This document shows, one piece after another, positions 1-7,885 of a stretch of 28,669 nt of DNA; position 1 is the first letter of the stretch; the number at the start of each line of letters is the position of its first letter. Source of the stretch: CAZYQW01 sp964649825. Lineage in GTDB: Bacteria; Planctomycetota; B15-G4; JADJEK01. The translations under genes and the position numbers were made by a program. The stretch lies in NCBI GenBank assembly GCA_964649825.1, contig CAZYQW010000074.1:1-28669 (forward strand), read 5' to 3'. Under the pieces are notes generated by a model. The model had not been told where the DNA came from. It was given only the letters and a program-made list of their open reading frames with translations, and ran no database searches.

Positions 1-26
1 ACGATCAGCCACGCGAGTCCAGGCAT
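1..26 (-). CDS. possible start of a gene running off the left edge
   Basis: An ATG at 26-24 on the minus strand opens a frame reading MPGLAWLIV before the window ends. Those residues would suit the start of a signal peptide or membrane segment. A GGAGG ribosome-binding sequence lies at 42-38, about 11 bases upstream, which is slightly long. If real, the gene lies downstream of nadA in the same direction, separated by the palindrome at 42-225. Nine residues give no function. An alternative is a plus-strand gene ending at the TAG at 52-54 in frame 1, which would converge on nadA; neither can be settled from this window. Confidence 0.25.
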
Positions 27-41
27 GGAGGTTCGGTCCTC

Positions 42-225
42 CGCGCGCGCCTAGCCGCCCGTGGTGAAAGTCATTCCGACTGCGGCGGGCCCTCGCGACC
101 GATCTCTTCGTTGCAGGATCCTCGACGTACAGGCAGTACGCCTGCGGTCCTGCGCCTCGATCTCGGTCGCGATGACCTCGCCTCGCTTCGAAAGCACTTT
201 CACCACGGGCTGCTAGCCGAGCGCG
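42..225. repeat. nested palindromic element over the nadA stop codon
   Basis: Positions 51-71 are the reverse complement of 196-216 with 20 of 21 bases matching. Extended to 42-71 against 196-225, 27 of 30 match. Three further perfect pairings nest inside: 93-102 with 163-172 (10 bp), 113-118 with 148-153 (6 bp) and 130-134 with 140-144 (5 bp), closing on the 5-base loop AGTAC at 135-139. The whole can fold as one long interrupted hairpin or cruciform. The nadA stop codon (213-215) lies in the right arm. There is no T-run, so it is not a classical intrinsic terminator. It could be a MITE- or REP-like element, a structured RNA or a transcript 3' end stabiliser. Confidence 0.6.
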
Positions 226-1262
226 AGCATGCGCTCGAGCGGCTTCAGCGCCTTCACCCGCAGCTCCTCGTCCATCGTGAGCTCGGGCTTCAGGTCCCGC
301 AGGCAGAGGTAGAGCTTCTCGAGGCTGTTCAGCTTCATGTGGGGGCACTCGTTGCAGCGGCAGCCCTCCTCGCCGTCGAACGGCGCCGCGATCAGGATCT
401 TGTCCGGCGCGGCCTTTTTCATCTGGTGGAGGATGCCGGTCTCGGTGCCGACGATCAGCGTCTTGGCGGCGGTCTCGCCGACGAACTTCAGGAGCGCCGA
501 CGTCGAGCCGATGAAGTCGGCGTGGCGCAGCACCGCCGGCTCGGCCTCGGGGTGCGCGATGAAGGTCGCGCCGACGTGCTCCGACTTGAGGTCGAGGATC
601 TTCCGCTCCGAGAACGTCTCGTGGACGATGCACGTCCCTTGCCAGAGCGTCATCTCGCGCCCGGTCTTCTTCATCAACCACGCGCCGAGGTTGCGATCGG
701 GGACGAACAGCAGCGGCTGGTCCTTCGCGAACGACTCGACCACGCGGAGCGCGTTGCTCGACGTACAGATGCAGTCGGCCAGCGCCTTCACCCCAGCCGA
801 GCAGTTGATGTACGCGATCACGGCGTGGTCCGGGTGCGTGTCGCGCCACGCCTTCAGCGCGGACGGCGGGCAGGAGTCGGCGAGCGAGCAACCCGCGTTC
901 ATGTCCGGCAGGACGACCGTCCGGTCCGGGTTCACGATCTTCGCGGTCTCCGCCATGAAGTGCACGCCGCAGAACGCGATCACGTCGGCGTCGGTCTTCT
1001 GCGCGGCCTGCGCGAGGGCCAGCGAGTCGCCGAGGTGGTCGGCGAGGTCCTGGATCTCGGAGTCCTGGTAGTAGTGCGCGAGGATGACCGCGTTCCGCTC
1101 CTTCTTGACGCGAAGGATCTCGGCTTCGAGGTCGGTCCCGGCGGGGAGGTCGAGGGTGGGGGTCGCTTGTCGTGCCATCTTGGAGGTCATACTAGCCCAT
1201 GAATCGGGCGGTGGGCTGGGGGTGCGCTCCGTCATTCGAGCGATCTCAACCCCCCGGGTCAC
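213..1262 (-). CDS. nadA: quinolinate synthase NadA
   Basis: This is quinolinate synthase, the [4Fe-4S] enzyme that condenses iminoaspartate with dihydroxyacetone phosphate to quinolinate in de novo NAD synthesis. The whole fold is present: HYYQ near residue 63, CGVHFMAE (Cys98), a CTSSNA stretch near 166, LWQGTCIVHE (Cys211) and GCRCNECPHM (Cys306). Cys98, Cys211 and Cys306 fit the three cluster ligands. The chosen GTG at 1262 overlaps the TGA of the upstream glycosyltransferase in a GTGA junction and has GGAA five bases before it, so translation is probably coupled. The first ~28 residues look unconserved, and internal ATGs at 1190 or 1178 would give 325 or 321 residues, also normal for the family. 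It is the last gene of a polysaccharide-type operon. No nadB or nadC is visible in the window. Confidence 0.95.
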   Translation of the reverse strand: MTRGVEIARMTERTPSPPPDSWASMTSKMARQATPTLDLPAGTDLEAEILRVKKERNAVILAHYYQDSEIQDLADHLGDSLALAQAAQKTDADVIAFCGVHFMAETAKIVNPDRTVVLPDMNAGCSLADSCPPSALKAWRDTHPDHAVIAYINCSAGVKALADCICTSSNALRVVESFAKDQPLLFVPDRNLGAWLMKKTGREMTLWQGTCIVHETFSERKILDLKSEHVGATFIAHPEAEPAVLRHADFIGSTSALLKFVGETAAKTLIVGTETGILHQMKKAAPDKILIAAPFDGEEGCRCNECPHMKLNSLEKLYLCLRDLKPELTMDEELRVKALKPLERMLALG

Positions 1263-2812
1263 GGACGTTCCGTCTTCTCGATGAGGCGGATCGTCGTTTC
1301 GTGGACGAGATCGCCGAGGTCGGTGCTTCCAATGAGCGTACCGGGGTCGCGGATCAGCGCGTACGCCTCCGAGCCGACGCGATCATAGAGGATCGGCCCG
1401 CGGAGCGGATTCTCGTCGACGGAGACCGTCTCGAGGCGGGCACCGTCCCGCTCGAGGTACGGCGCGACGCGGAAGTGGTGATCGAGCCGGCGGTCGGTCA
1501 GGATGTAGCGATACTCCCCGCTCTCGAGCCGCGTCGCGGCCTCGGGCTCGGTGATCGTGAAGCAGCGCGCCGCCGCGTCGGGCGAAAGGTACGGGTAGAT
1601 CGCCTGCTGCGCGACGCAGATCACCGCGCCCGGCGCTTCCCGGAGCTTCTGCTCGAGCATCCGTGCGGCGCGGACATAGGCGTCGGAGCGGTACGACATC
1701 GTCTCGGACGTCGCGAAGGCACCGGTCATCACCACGATCGCGGTAAACGTCACGATGAAGGCGGCGGGAAGGGCGCTTCGTGGCGCCAGGGTCCATCGCT
1801 CCCGGATTCGCGCGATCACGAGCGCCGCGAGCGGGATCGACAGCGCGGCGACCGGGACGAGCAGCCGCGTGTAGCTGCGGTACGCGACGAGGATCAGCAC
1901 GAGCACCGCGAGCGGAGCGATCGCGAAACCGCGGTTCCGGTGGAGCAGCGCGGCCACCACGCCGATCGCGGCGAGCGGGATCAGCGCCGGCAGCCCGAAC
2001 CCCGCGAACGTCTCCGCGATGCAGGAGAGCGTGGCGAGGATCGTCCACGGGTAGATCCCGTTCACCCAGGTGGCGCGCGTCCCGCGGAACGCGGCGAGCC
2101 CCATGTCGGCGTCGATGAACCAGAGCGTCGCGGCGAAGAACGGCAGGAAGCCGAGCCCGACGAGGAACATCGTCCGGAACCGGCACCGGAACGTCGCGAG
2201 CGCGTCGCCGTCCTTTCGGAGCGCGTCGCGGGCCACCTCGAGGACCGCCACGAGCGTGGCGGCCACGAGCGGGAAGAACCCGTGGTACTTCGTCATCACC
2301 GAGAGCCCGGCGAAGATACCGGCGACGACGGCCGAGACGGCGTCGCGGCGCTCGAACGCGCGCGCGAGCCAGAGCACCGTGGTCACGGTGAGCGTGGTGA
2401 ACGCGGCCTCGGTGAGCGCGGTCTTGCCGTACGCGATCGCGAGCGGGTCGAACGCCATCAGGACCGCGGCCGCCGCGCCGGCGCGAGGCCCGAACAGGCG
2501 GCGCGTCAGGTAGGCGACGGCGAGGATGCCGAGGACCGAGAAGAGCGCCGCGGTGTAGATCCCCGTCCGCGGCTCGTTCCCGAACAGCGGCAGCGCGAGC
2601 CGGTTCACGACCGGCACGAGCGGCGGCGCGTAGATCGAGAGCGGCTCACGGCCGTCGTACGGCGCGACGCCCATGCCCCAGCCGACGTACGGCCCCTCGT
2701 CCCATTGCGTCAGCTCGAGCTCGGAGACGCCCCAGAACCGCAGCAGCGCGCCGGCGATCAGCGCCGCCGCGAGGACGAGCCAGAACGATCGGTCTCGCGT
2801 CGCGTCCGTCAT
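1259..2812 (-). CDS. GT-C family membrane glycosyltransferase (PMT/ArnT-like)
   Basis: A 517-residue multi-pass membrane protein of the dolichyl-phosphate mannosyltransferase/ArnT-like superfamily. These enzymes move a sugar from a polyprenyl phosphate carrier to a lipid, glycan or protein on the outer face of the cytoplasmic membrane. An N-terminal membrane segment (about residues 9-26) is followed by WDEGPY near residue 38. This matches the acidic motif of the first periplasmic loop that is catalytic in the family. About ten hydrophobic segments follow, then a soluble C-terminal tail of roughly 110 residues. The ATG at 2812 overlaps the flippase stop (ATGA), and GGAGGA lies eight bases upstream, so the start is secure although the open frame runs much further upstream. 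Its 3' end overlaps nadA. Donor and acceptor cannot be told from sequence. Confidence 0.85.
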   Translation of the reverse strand: MTDATRDRSFWLVLAAALIAGALLRFWGVSELELTQWDEGPYVGWGMGVAPYDGREPLSIYAPPLVPVVNRLALPLFGNEPRTGIYTAALFSVLGILAVAYLTRRLFGPRAGAAAAVLMAFDPLAIAYGKTALTEAAFTTLTVTTVLWLARAFERRDAVSAVVAGIFAGLSVMTKYHGFFPLVAATLVAVLEVARDALRKDGDALATFRCRFRTMFLVGLGFLPFFAATLWFIDADMGLAAFRGTRATWVNGIYPWTILATLSCIAETFAGFGLPALIPLAAIGVVAALLHRNRGFAIAPLAVLVLILVAYRSYTRLLVPVAALSIPLAALVIARIRERWTLAPRSALPAAFIVTFTAIVVMTGAFATSETMSYRSDAYVRAARMLEQKLREAPGAVICVAQQAIYPYLSPDAAARCFTITEPEAATRLESGEYRYILTDRRLDHHFRVAPYLERDGARLETVSVDENPLRGPILYDRVGSEAYALIRDPGTLIGSTDLGDLVHETTIRLIEKTERP

Positions 2813-4281
2813 GACGACGATCCTCCGCGCCCGAGCCGGGAGCGCAACATCGCGACGACGTGGCCGCGCTCCTCGGAGGAGAGGAACGGACCGATCAGGT
2901 ACGCCGCGGCGGCAACGAACGCGACCCATCGGATCGCGAGCCCGGCGCGTCCGTCCGGCGCGAGGTAGACGGCGGCCGCGATCGCGGCGCAGACGACGGC
3001 GAGCCGCGCGAGGCGCGCGCCATCGACGGCGACGGGGACGAGGCGGTTCGCCGCGCGCCACGTCATCACGGTCAAGACCGCCATCGCCCCGAGCGTCGCG
3101 ATCGCCGCGCCCATTCCGCCGAACCAGGGCATCAGGACGAGGTTCAGCCCGATGTTCACCAGCGCCGCGGCGAGGACGAGGCCGGGGACCCGCCGGGTCC
3201 GCTTCTCGATGTAGAACGGGGTCTGGGTCACCTGGAACACTCCCCAGAACAGGTAGCTCAGCAGGATCACCGGGACGTAGACCCACGCCCCGTGGTAGCG
3301 CTCCTCCGAGAAGAGGCGGACGATCTCCGGCGAGAAGAGCGCGACGGGGGCCGAGACGAGCACGAGCAGGGCGGGAACGTGGACCGACACCTTCGCGAGC
3401 ACCGCGCGCCGCTCCTCGCCGTCCTCGATCGCGAAGATGAACGGGTACCAGATGCTCAGGAACGGGCCGAGCACCACTCCGGTCACCGCGAATCCGAACT
3501 TGTAGCCGATCTCGTACAACCCGAGGTCGGCGAAGCCGGCGAGCTTCGGCATCATGAAGCGGTCGGCCTGGTGCAGCGCGAGCTGGCACATCCCCGACAA
3601 CGCCATCGGCGCCGAGAAGGCGATCATCGAGCGCAGCACCGCCGCGTCGAACCCGACTCCGAAGCGACGCACGAGCCAGACCGCGAACCCGACCATGAAC
3701 AGCACCCCGGCCACGGCCTGACCGAGAAGCACGCCGAACACGCCCATCGAGAACCCGACGACGAGGAGGATCTTCCCGCCGATCTCGACGAAGAGGCGCA
3801 GGAGCTGCCAGCCGATGGCGGCGACCGAGCGGCGCTCCGCCTTCAACAAGGAGAGCGGGATCTCGGTCAGCACCATGGCGACGAGGATCACCGCCACGTA
3901 GCGCAGCGCGGTGCCCAGGTCGGTCGATCTCACGTCGGGGAACCATGAGGCGACGAGGTCGGCGGAGACGAAGAGCGCCGCGGCGACGACGGTCACGCCC
4001 AGGGAGAGCGTGAAGAACGCGGTCTGCACCACGCGGCGCCGCGCGGTCGCGTCCGCCTCGGCGTCGAGGTAGTGCCGCGTCATCGCCGCGTCGAGCTGGA
4101 AGCCGACGAGCTGCAGCAGGAAGCCGAGCACGCCGTCGGTGAGCGAGAGCACGCCGAACGCCTCGGGCGGGATGCGCTCGGTGTAGACCGGCAGGAGGAG
4201 GATCGTCGCCGCCTTCGCCGCGACGCTGCCGAGCAGGTACACGAACGTGTGTCCGGTCAGGACCCCCAGCGCCTTGCTCAC
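2809..4281 (-). CDS. polysaccharide flippase, Wzx/MATE-like (MVF superfamily)
   Basis: A 490-residue integral membrane protein with about 12-14 hydrophobic segments. It resembles Wzx/RfbX polysaccharide exporters, which flip undecaprenyl-linked oligosaccharides across the cytoplasmic membrane. The N-terminus (GHTFVYLLGSVAAKAATILLL, then PVYTERIPPEAFG) is typical of the family: a first helix with conserved Gly/Ala, then the short loop before helix 2. The GTG at 4281 is chosen because GGAG sits just upstream inside a purine-rich GAGGGGCGGAG run. The open frame continues upstream, but the extra ~61 residues are Arg/Gly-rich and unlike protein. It lies 58 bases after the deacetylase-like gene and overlaps the glycosyltransferase by 4 bases, so the operon couples export to glycan modification. 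Confidence 0.88.
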   Translation of the reverse strand: MSKALGVLTGHTFVYLLGSVAAKAATILLLPVYTERIPPEAFGVLSLTDGVLGFLLQLVGFQLDAAMTRHYLDAEADATARRRVVQTAFFTLSLGVTVVAAALFVSADLVASWFPDVRSTDLGTALRYVAVILVAMVLTEIPLSLLKAERRSVAAIGWQLLRLFVEIGGKILLVVGFSMGVFGVLLGQAVAGVLFMVGFAVWLVRRFGVGFDAAVLRSMIAFSAPMALSGMCQLALHQADRFMMPKLAGFADLGLYEIGYKFGFAVTGVVLGPFLSIWYPFIFAIEDGEERRAVLAKVSVHVPALLVLVSAPVALFSPEIVRLFSEERYHGAWVYVPVILLSYLFWGVFQVTQTPFYIEKRTRRVPGLVLAAALVNIGLNLVLMPWFGGMGAAIATLGAMAVLTVMTWRAANRLVPVAVDGARLARLAVVCAAIAAAVYLAPDGRAGLAIRWVAFVAAAAYLIGPFLSSEERGHVVAMLRSRLGRGGSSS

Positions 4282-4339
4282 GGACTCCGCCCCTCGCGTT
4301 CGCGCTCCTGCCCCGGTCCCGGCCGGTGCCCCATCCCGC

Positions 4340-6193
4340 TCATCGCGTCCACCGCACGGAGTGCCTCCCCGCCGGCAGCCGCACCGCCACGTGCGTCGCT
4401 CCGAGCTCGAGCCGCTCGACCTCGGCCGCGACCCCGTCGATCGTCGCCCGCGGCAGGGCGCCACGCCACGGGAAGCCGAGAAGGAAGTCGTCGCGCGCGA
4501 CCTCGACGTAGACGTCGAGCCCCCCGTCGCTCGCCTCGCCCCGGACCCTCGCGCTCGCGCGCGCGTCGACGAACCCGAGCAGCTCGTCGAAGTTCATCGC
4601 GCGATGCCCGGTCGCGGTCGCGGTCTCCGCCACGTGCTCGAACAGCCGCTTGCCCGCGTCCTCGAGCAGGATGAGGTGCGGGTGGAAGAGCGTCACGATC
4701 GCGCCGCGATGGCGCGCCGCGTTGGTCTCGAACAACCGCGTGAAGTACGCGGCGTCGGCGCCTCCCCAGTCCTCCTGGTTCACGAACGGCAGCTCCCGGA
4801 TCGGCAGCAGGAACCCGTTCTCGTCGATCGCCCGGTACGGCCGCGCGGTCCCGAACAGGTAGCCGCGGCCCTTGTTCGAGCCGAACGTCGAATCGATGCG
4901 CACGCCTTGCGCGGCGAGGACGCGGAACGTCTTCGCCCACGTGTCGCGCAGGACGAGGAAGTGGTTGCGGTTGCTCGTGAACCCGCGCGTCGCCGGCGAG
5001 AGATCGCGCAGGCGCTCGGCCTGCTCGGCGCAGGACGCCACGCGCGCGATCGGCTCGAACGGCCCGATGCCGTGCGGCATCGGGAGCTGGTTCCAGTGCA
5101 GCCCGATCGCGCCGCCGAACCCGACGACGGCCGCGGCGTGGTCCTCGCGCGCGGTCCAGTCCTCGGGCAGCCGGGGGTGGCTGACCACGAAGATCGTCCC
5201 CCGTTGTCCCAGCTCCTGGTCCCAGCGCGCGAGCCAGCGGGCGTCGGCGCCGCCCTTCAGGTCCTCGTCGTGGGTGACGAGGTGCAGGCCGCGCGCCCCG
5301 GCCGGAAACCAGAAGACGCGGCAGAGCGGCCACGGCGTCGGATCGAGGAGCGACACGACCGCGCGTGCGAGGAGGTCGGCGAACGGCAGCTCGTTCTCCC
5401 GCAGGCGCGGGTCGGCCACGAGGTCGTCCGGCTCGATCAGGCCTTCGTAGTCTCCGTGGCGCTCGACCAGCTCGAAGCCGTCCGCGCCCGTGGCCGGCGC
5501 GCCCTGGACCATCGTGGCGAACAGGCGGGCGATCGACGTTCGAGCGACGATCACGCGGCCGGGACCCAGCGGCCGCTCGAAGAAGAGCGACCCGGCGGCG
5601 CGGGTCGCCGCGTCGATCGATCGCAGGCCGAGGGTCGCCGACGTGCGCGCGAACGGGGCGGCATCGAAGGCGCGCGCGTCCGCGGCGGCGACCGCGCCGG
5701 GCGGGAGGAGCCCCTCCCGTGGCCACGGGGTCGCGCCCGGCCCGAGCCCGGCGAGCTCGAGCAGCGCGGCCGGCCACTCCGCGCCGGCGTCCGGCGCGTC
5801 GAGGAGGACGGCCGCTCCGGACGAGGTCCACGTCTCGACCTGCTCCACGGTCACCGCCGGCAGCGCCGACGAGGTGACGACCACGGCCCGCGCCGCCGGT
5901 CGCGCGTGATCCGCGACTTCGACCACGCGGTGAGGACCGACCTCGGCTTCCAACAGGTTCGCCCATGCGATCGAGAGGTCGAGATCGACGTGCGTCCCGG
6001 CCGACGACCGCCGCGCGATCGCGGCGTGGTCCACGACCAGCTCGATTTCTCCAGCTTCGCTCGGCGCCGCGGCGATTCCGGCGTACTGAGGGTCGTCCGG
6101 AACATCCTCGAAGCGCAGCGGATGGAGGTCGATCCATCGGAGGGCGCCGAGGAGGACCGTCCCTAAGAGGAGACCCAGGATGGTCTTTCGCAT
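4340..6193 (-). CDS. exported polysaccharide deacetylase-like protein with N-terminal glutaminase-like domain
   Basis: A 617-residue protein starting with a signal or anchor segment (TILGLLLGTVLLGAL, residues 4-18). Residues ~90-260 resemble the flavodoxin-like class I glutamine amidotransferase (ThuA/GATase1-type) folds found beside extracellular sugar enzymes: AVVVTSSALPAVTVEQVETW, then GAAVLLDAP. From ~300 to ~510 the pattern fits a NodB-like (CE4) deacetylase: LHLVTHDED as the metal/base Asp motif, TIFVVSHPR, GAIGLHWNQ, and the terminal strand IVTLFHPHLIL with a conserved-type His. The usual HxxxH second motif is reduced to one obvious His, so activity on acetylated sugar is not assured. 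The last ~90 residues look like a beta-sandwich. It heads the operon with the flippase and GT-C glycosyltransferase, which supports a role in an exported glycan. The ATG at 6193 has no strong ribosome-binding site. Confidence 0.7.
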   Translation of the reverse strand: MRKTILGLLLGTVLLGALRWIDLHPLRFEDVPDDPQYAGIAAAPSEAGEIELVVDHAAIARRSSAGTHVDLDLSIAWANLLEAEVGPHRVVEVADHARPAARAVVVTSSALPAVTVEQVETWTSSGAAVLLDAPDAGAEWPAALLELAGLGPGATPWPREGLLPPGAVAAADARAFDAAPFARTSATLGLRSIDAATRAAGSLFFERPLGPGRVIVARTSIARLFATMVQGAPATGADGFELVERHGDYEGLIEPDDLVADPRLRENELPFADLLARAVVSLLDPTPWPLCRVFWFPAGARGLHLVTHDEDLKGGADARWLARWDQELGQRGTIFVVSHPRLPEDWTAREDHAAAVVGFGGAIGLHWNQLPMPHGIGPFEPIARVASCAEQAERLRDLSPATRGFTSNRNHFLVLRDTWAKTFRVLAAQGVRIDSTFGSNKGRGYLFGTARPYRAIDENGFLLPIRELPFVNQEDWGGADAAYFTRLFETNAARHRGAIVTLFHPHLILLEDAGKRLFEHVAETATATGHRAMNFDELLGFVDARASARVRGEASDGGLDVYVEVARDDFLLGFPWRGALPRATIDGVAAEVERLELGATHVAVRLPAGRHSVRWTR

Positions 6194-6214
6194 GCTTCGG
6201 GCCGGGATCCGCGC

Positions 6215-6220
6215 TATACT
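6215..6220 (+). promoter_or_regulatory. -10-like box TATACT upstream of the propeller gene
   Basis: TATACT matches five of six bases of TATAAT in a very GC-rich intergenic region. It lies 67 bases before the GTG at 6287, giving a leader of about 60 bases. No convincing -35 hexamer is visible 16-18 bases upstream. Confidence 0.4.
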
Positions 6221-6227
6221 TCCGGCC

Positions 6228-6240
6228 GCCCATCCTATCG
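6228..6240 (-). promoter_or_regulatory. CGATAGGAT box, putative -10 region of the polysaccharide operon
   Basis: On the minus strand this reads CGATAGGATGGGC, with TAGGAT (6237-6232) placed as a -10 hexamer about 39 bases upstream of the deacetylase-like ATG. The identical 13-mer recurs upstream of cutC (16681-16669). No good -35 is visible. The plus-strand TATACT at 6215 lies next to it, so this 93-base gap may hold back-to-back promoters. Confidence 0.4.
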
Positions 6241-6286
6241 GCGCCTGGAACTCGCCGCGACCCAGCCACCAAGAGGAAACAACGAC

Positions 6287-7861
6287 GTGAAGACCTGGAT
6301 GATCGCCACCGTTCTAGCCCCGTCCATCGCGGTTTGCGTTGCCGCCGCCGACCTTCAGCCGCTCGGTCCCGAGTTCGTCGTGACGAGCCTCACGAACCAC
6401 CACCAGAACCAGCCGTGGGTCGAGTGCGACGACGACGGAAACTTCGTGATCTCGTACTCCCTCGGGGACGTGTTCGGCCGGATCCTGGACCGGGACGGCA
6501 ACCCGCTCACCAACGACTTCGTCGTCAACCCCACGCTCTTCTCCGGGACTCAGGACGAGAGCTTCGTCACCGTCGACAAGATCACCGGCGACTTCATGAT
6601 CTGCTACAGCGATCGTCACGGCAACGACGGCTACCAGATGGGGATCGCGGGACGGTTCTACCGCGCCGACGGCACTCCGTACGGACCCGAGTTCATCTTC
6701 AACACGCACACCGACTTCTCGCAGTTCGAGCCGCACGCGTGCTTCGCCCCCACCGGCAAGGTCCTCGTGGTCTGGACCGACGCCGGCACGGATGGTTCCG
6801 CGGGGGTCATCGGCCGGCTCTTCGATCGGACCGGCGAGCCGCTCACCGGCGAAGTGCTGATCAACGAGCCGAACACGTTCACTCAGATCAACCCGAACGT
6901 CGCCTGCGACCGGAACGGAAACTTCGTGGTGGCGTACGTCGACGCGAGCGGCTTCTACGGACAGCCGCGAGAGATCCTGGCCCGCCGCGTCGACCCGGAC
7001 GGCAACCCGATCGGCGCCGAATTCAACGTCAACACGACGCACGCCGGCATGCAGCGCGTGCCGATGGTCGCGGTCGACCACGACGGCGACTTCACGATCG
7101 TCTGGCAGGACGAGTCGGGCAACGACGGCAACGGCTGGGGCGTCTTCGCGCGCATGTACGACAAGAACGGCACGCCGAAGGGACCGGACTTCTCGGTCTG
7201 CTCCGACCCGACCGGCAACCAGTCCGATCCGTACGTCTCGATGGACTACGTCGGCAACTTCATCGTGACCTGGGTCGACGACGCGACCGGCAGCTTCGAC
7301 GTCCAGGCGCGCCGCTTCGATCGGAACGGCGTCCCCCTCGGGCCGGACTTCACGGTGCATCAGCCGGCCAAGCCGAACGGGCAGACGTATCCGAAGGTCG
7401 TCGTGTCCCAGAGCGGCCAGCGCTTCATCGGCGTGTGGTACGACTTCGACTCGGACACCTACGCGCGCCTCTTCGAGCTCCCGGCGATCCAGGCCGATCA
7501 GAATCCGACGATCGGTCAGACCACGACGTTCACGCTCGAGGTGCCCGGGATGGCCGATCAGTCGTACCTCCTGCTCCCGTCGCTCTCGACCGGACCGGGC
7601 ATCGGGATGACCGGCCAGCGCGTGCTCGACCTCGGCTTCGATCCCGTGCTCGTCTACGGGATCTCGGTCCCGAACGGACCGATCTTCTCCGGCCTGGCGG
7701 GGACGCTCGACGCGACCGGCAAGGCGACGGCGACGTTCACGGTGCCGAACAACGCGAACGCCATCGGCGCCTCGATCTCGTTCGCGCTGCTCACCTACGT
7801 GGCCGGTGACCTCGCCAACGTCGAGTTCGTGAGCGACACGGTGACCTACGTCGTCGAGTAG
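6287..7861 (+). CDS. secreted seven-repeat protein, probable seven-bladed beta-propeller
   Basis: A 524-residue exported protein. Residues 1-21 form a signal peptide ending near AVCVAAA. From ~22 to ~400 there are seven repeats of about 50 residues. Each begins with a D-x-x-G-x-P-x-x-x-x-F-x-V-N pattern (RDGNPLTNDFVVN, ADGTPYGPEFIFN, PDGNPIGAEFNVN, KNGTPKGPDFSVC, RNGVPLGPDFTVH). Each continues with Q-x-x-P-x-V, D-G-x-F-x-V-x-W and ends in ARxFD. Seven beta-rich units of this size suggest a closed seven-bladed propeller. Residues ~400-524 form a separate beta domain containing GLAGTLDATGKATATFTVPN, a style I associate with planctomycete secreted proteins. The GTG start has AAGAGGAAA seven bases upstream. 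No catalytic residues are recognised; binding or surface display is an inference. The phosphodiesterase gene follows after 24 bases. Confidence 0.8.
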   Translation: MKTWMIATVLAPSIAVCVAAADLQPLGPEFVVTSLTNHHQNQPWVECDDDGNFVISYSLGDVFGRILDRDGNPLTNDFVVNPTLFSGTQDESFVTVDKITGDFMICYSDRHGNDGYQMGIAGRFYRADGTPYGPEFIFNTHTDFSQFEPHACFAPTGKVLVVWTDAGTDGSAGVIGRLFDRTGEPLTGEVLINEPNTFTQINPNVACDRNGNFVVAYVDASGFYGQPREILARRVDPDGNPIGAEFNVNTTHAGMQRVPMVAVDHDGDFTIVWQDESGNDGNGWGVFARMYDKNGTPKGPDFSVCSDPTGNQSDPYVSMDYVGNFIVTWVDDATGSFDVQARRFDRNGVPLGPDFTVHQPAKPNGQTYPKVVVSQSGQRFIGVWYDFDSDTYARLFELPAIQADQNPTIGQTTTFTLEVPGMADQSYLLLPSLSTGPGIGMTGQRVLDLGFDPVLVYGISVPNGPIFSGLAGTLDATGKATATFTVPNNANAIGASISFALLTYVAGDLANVEFVSDTVTYVVE

Positions 7862-7885
7862 CTCGCCGGATCGCGGGCTGGAGTC

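Noticed and set aside
27..42. Hairpin GGAGGTTCGGTCCTCC resembling a tRNA T-arm
   Set aside because: The loop has six bases and no acceptor, D or anticodon arms can be built around it.
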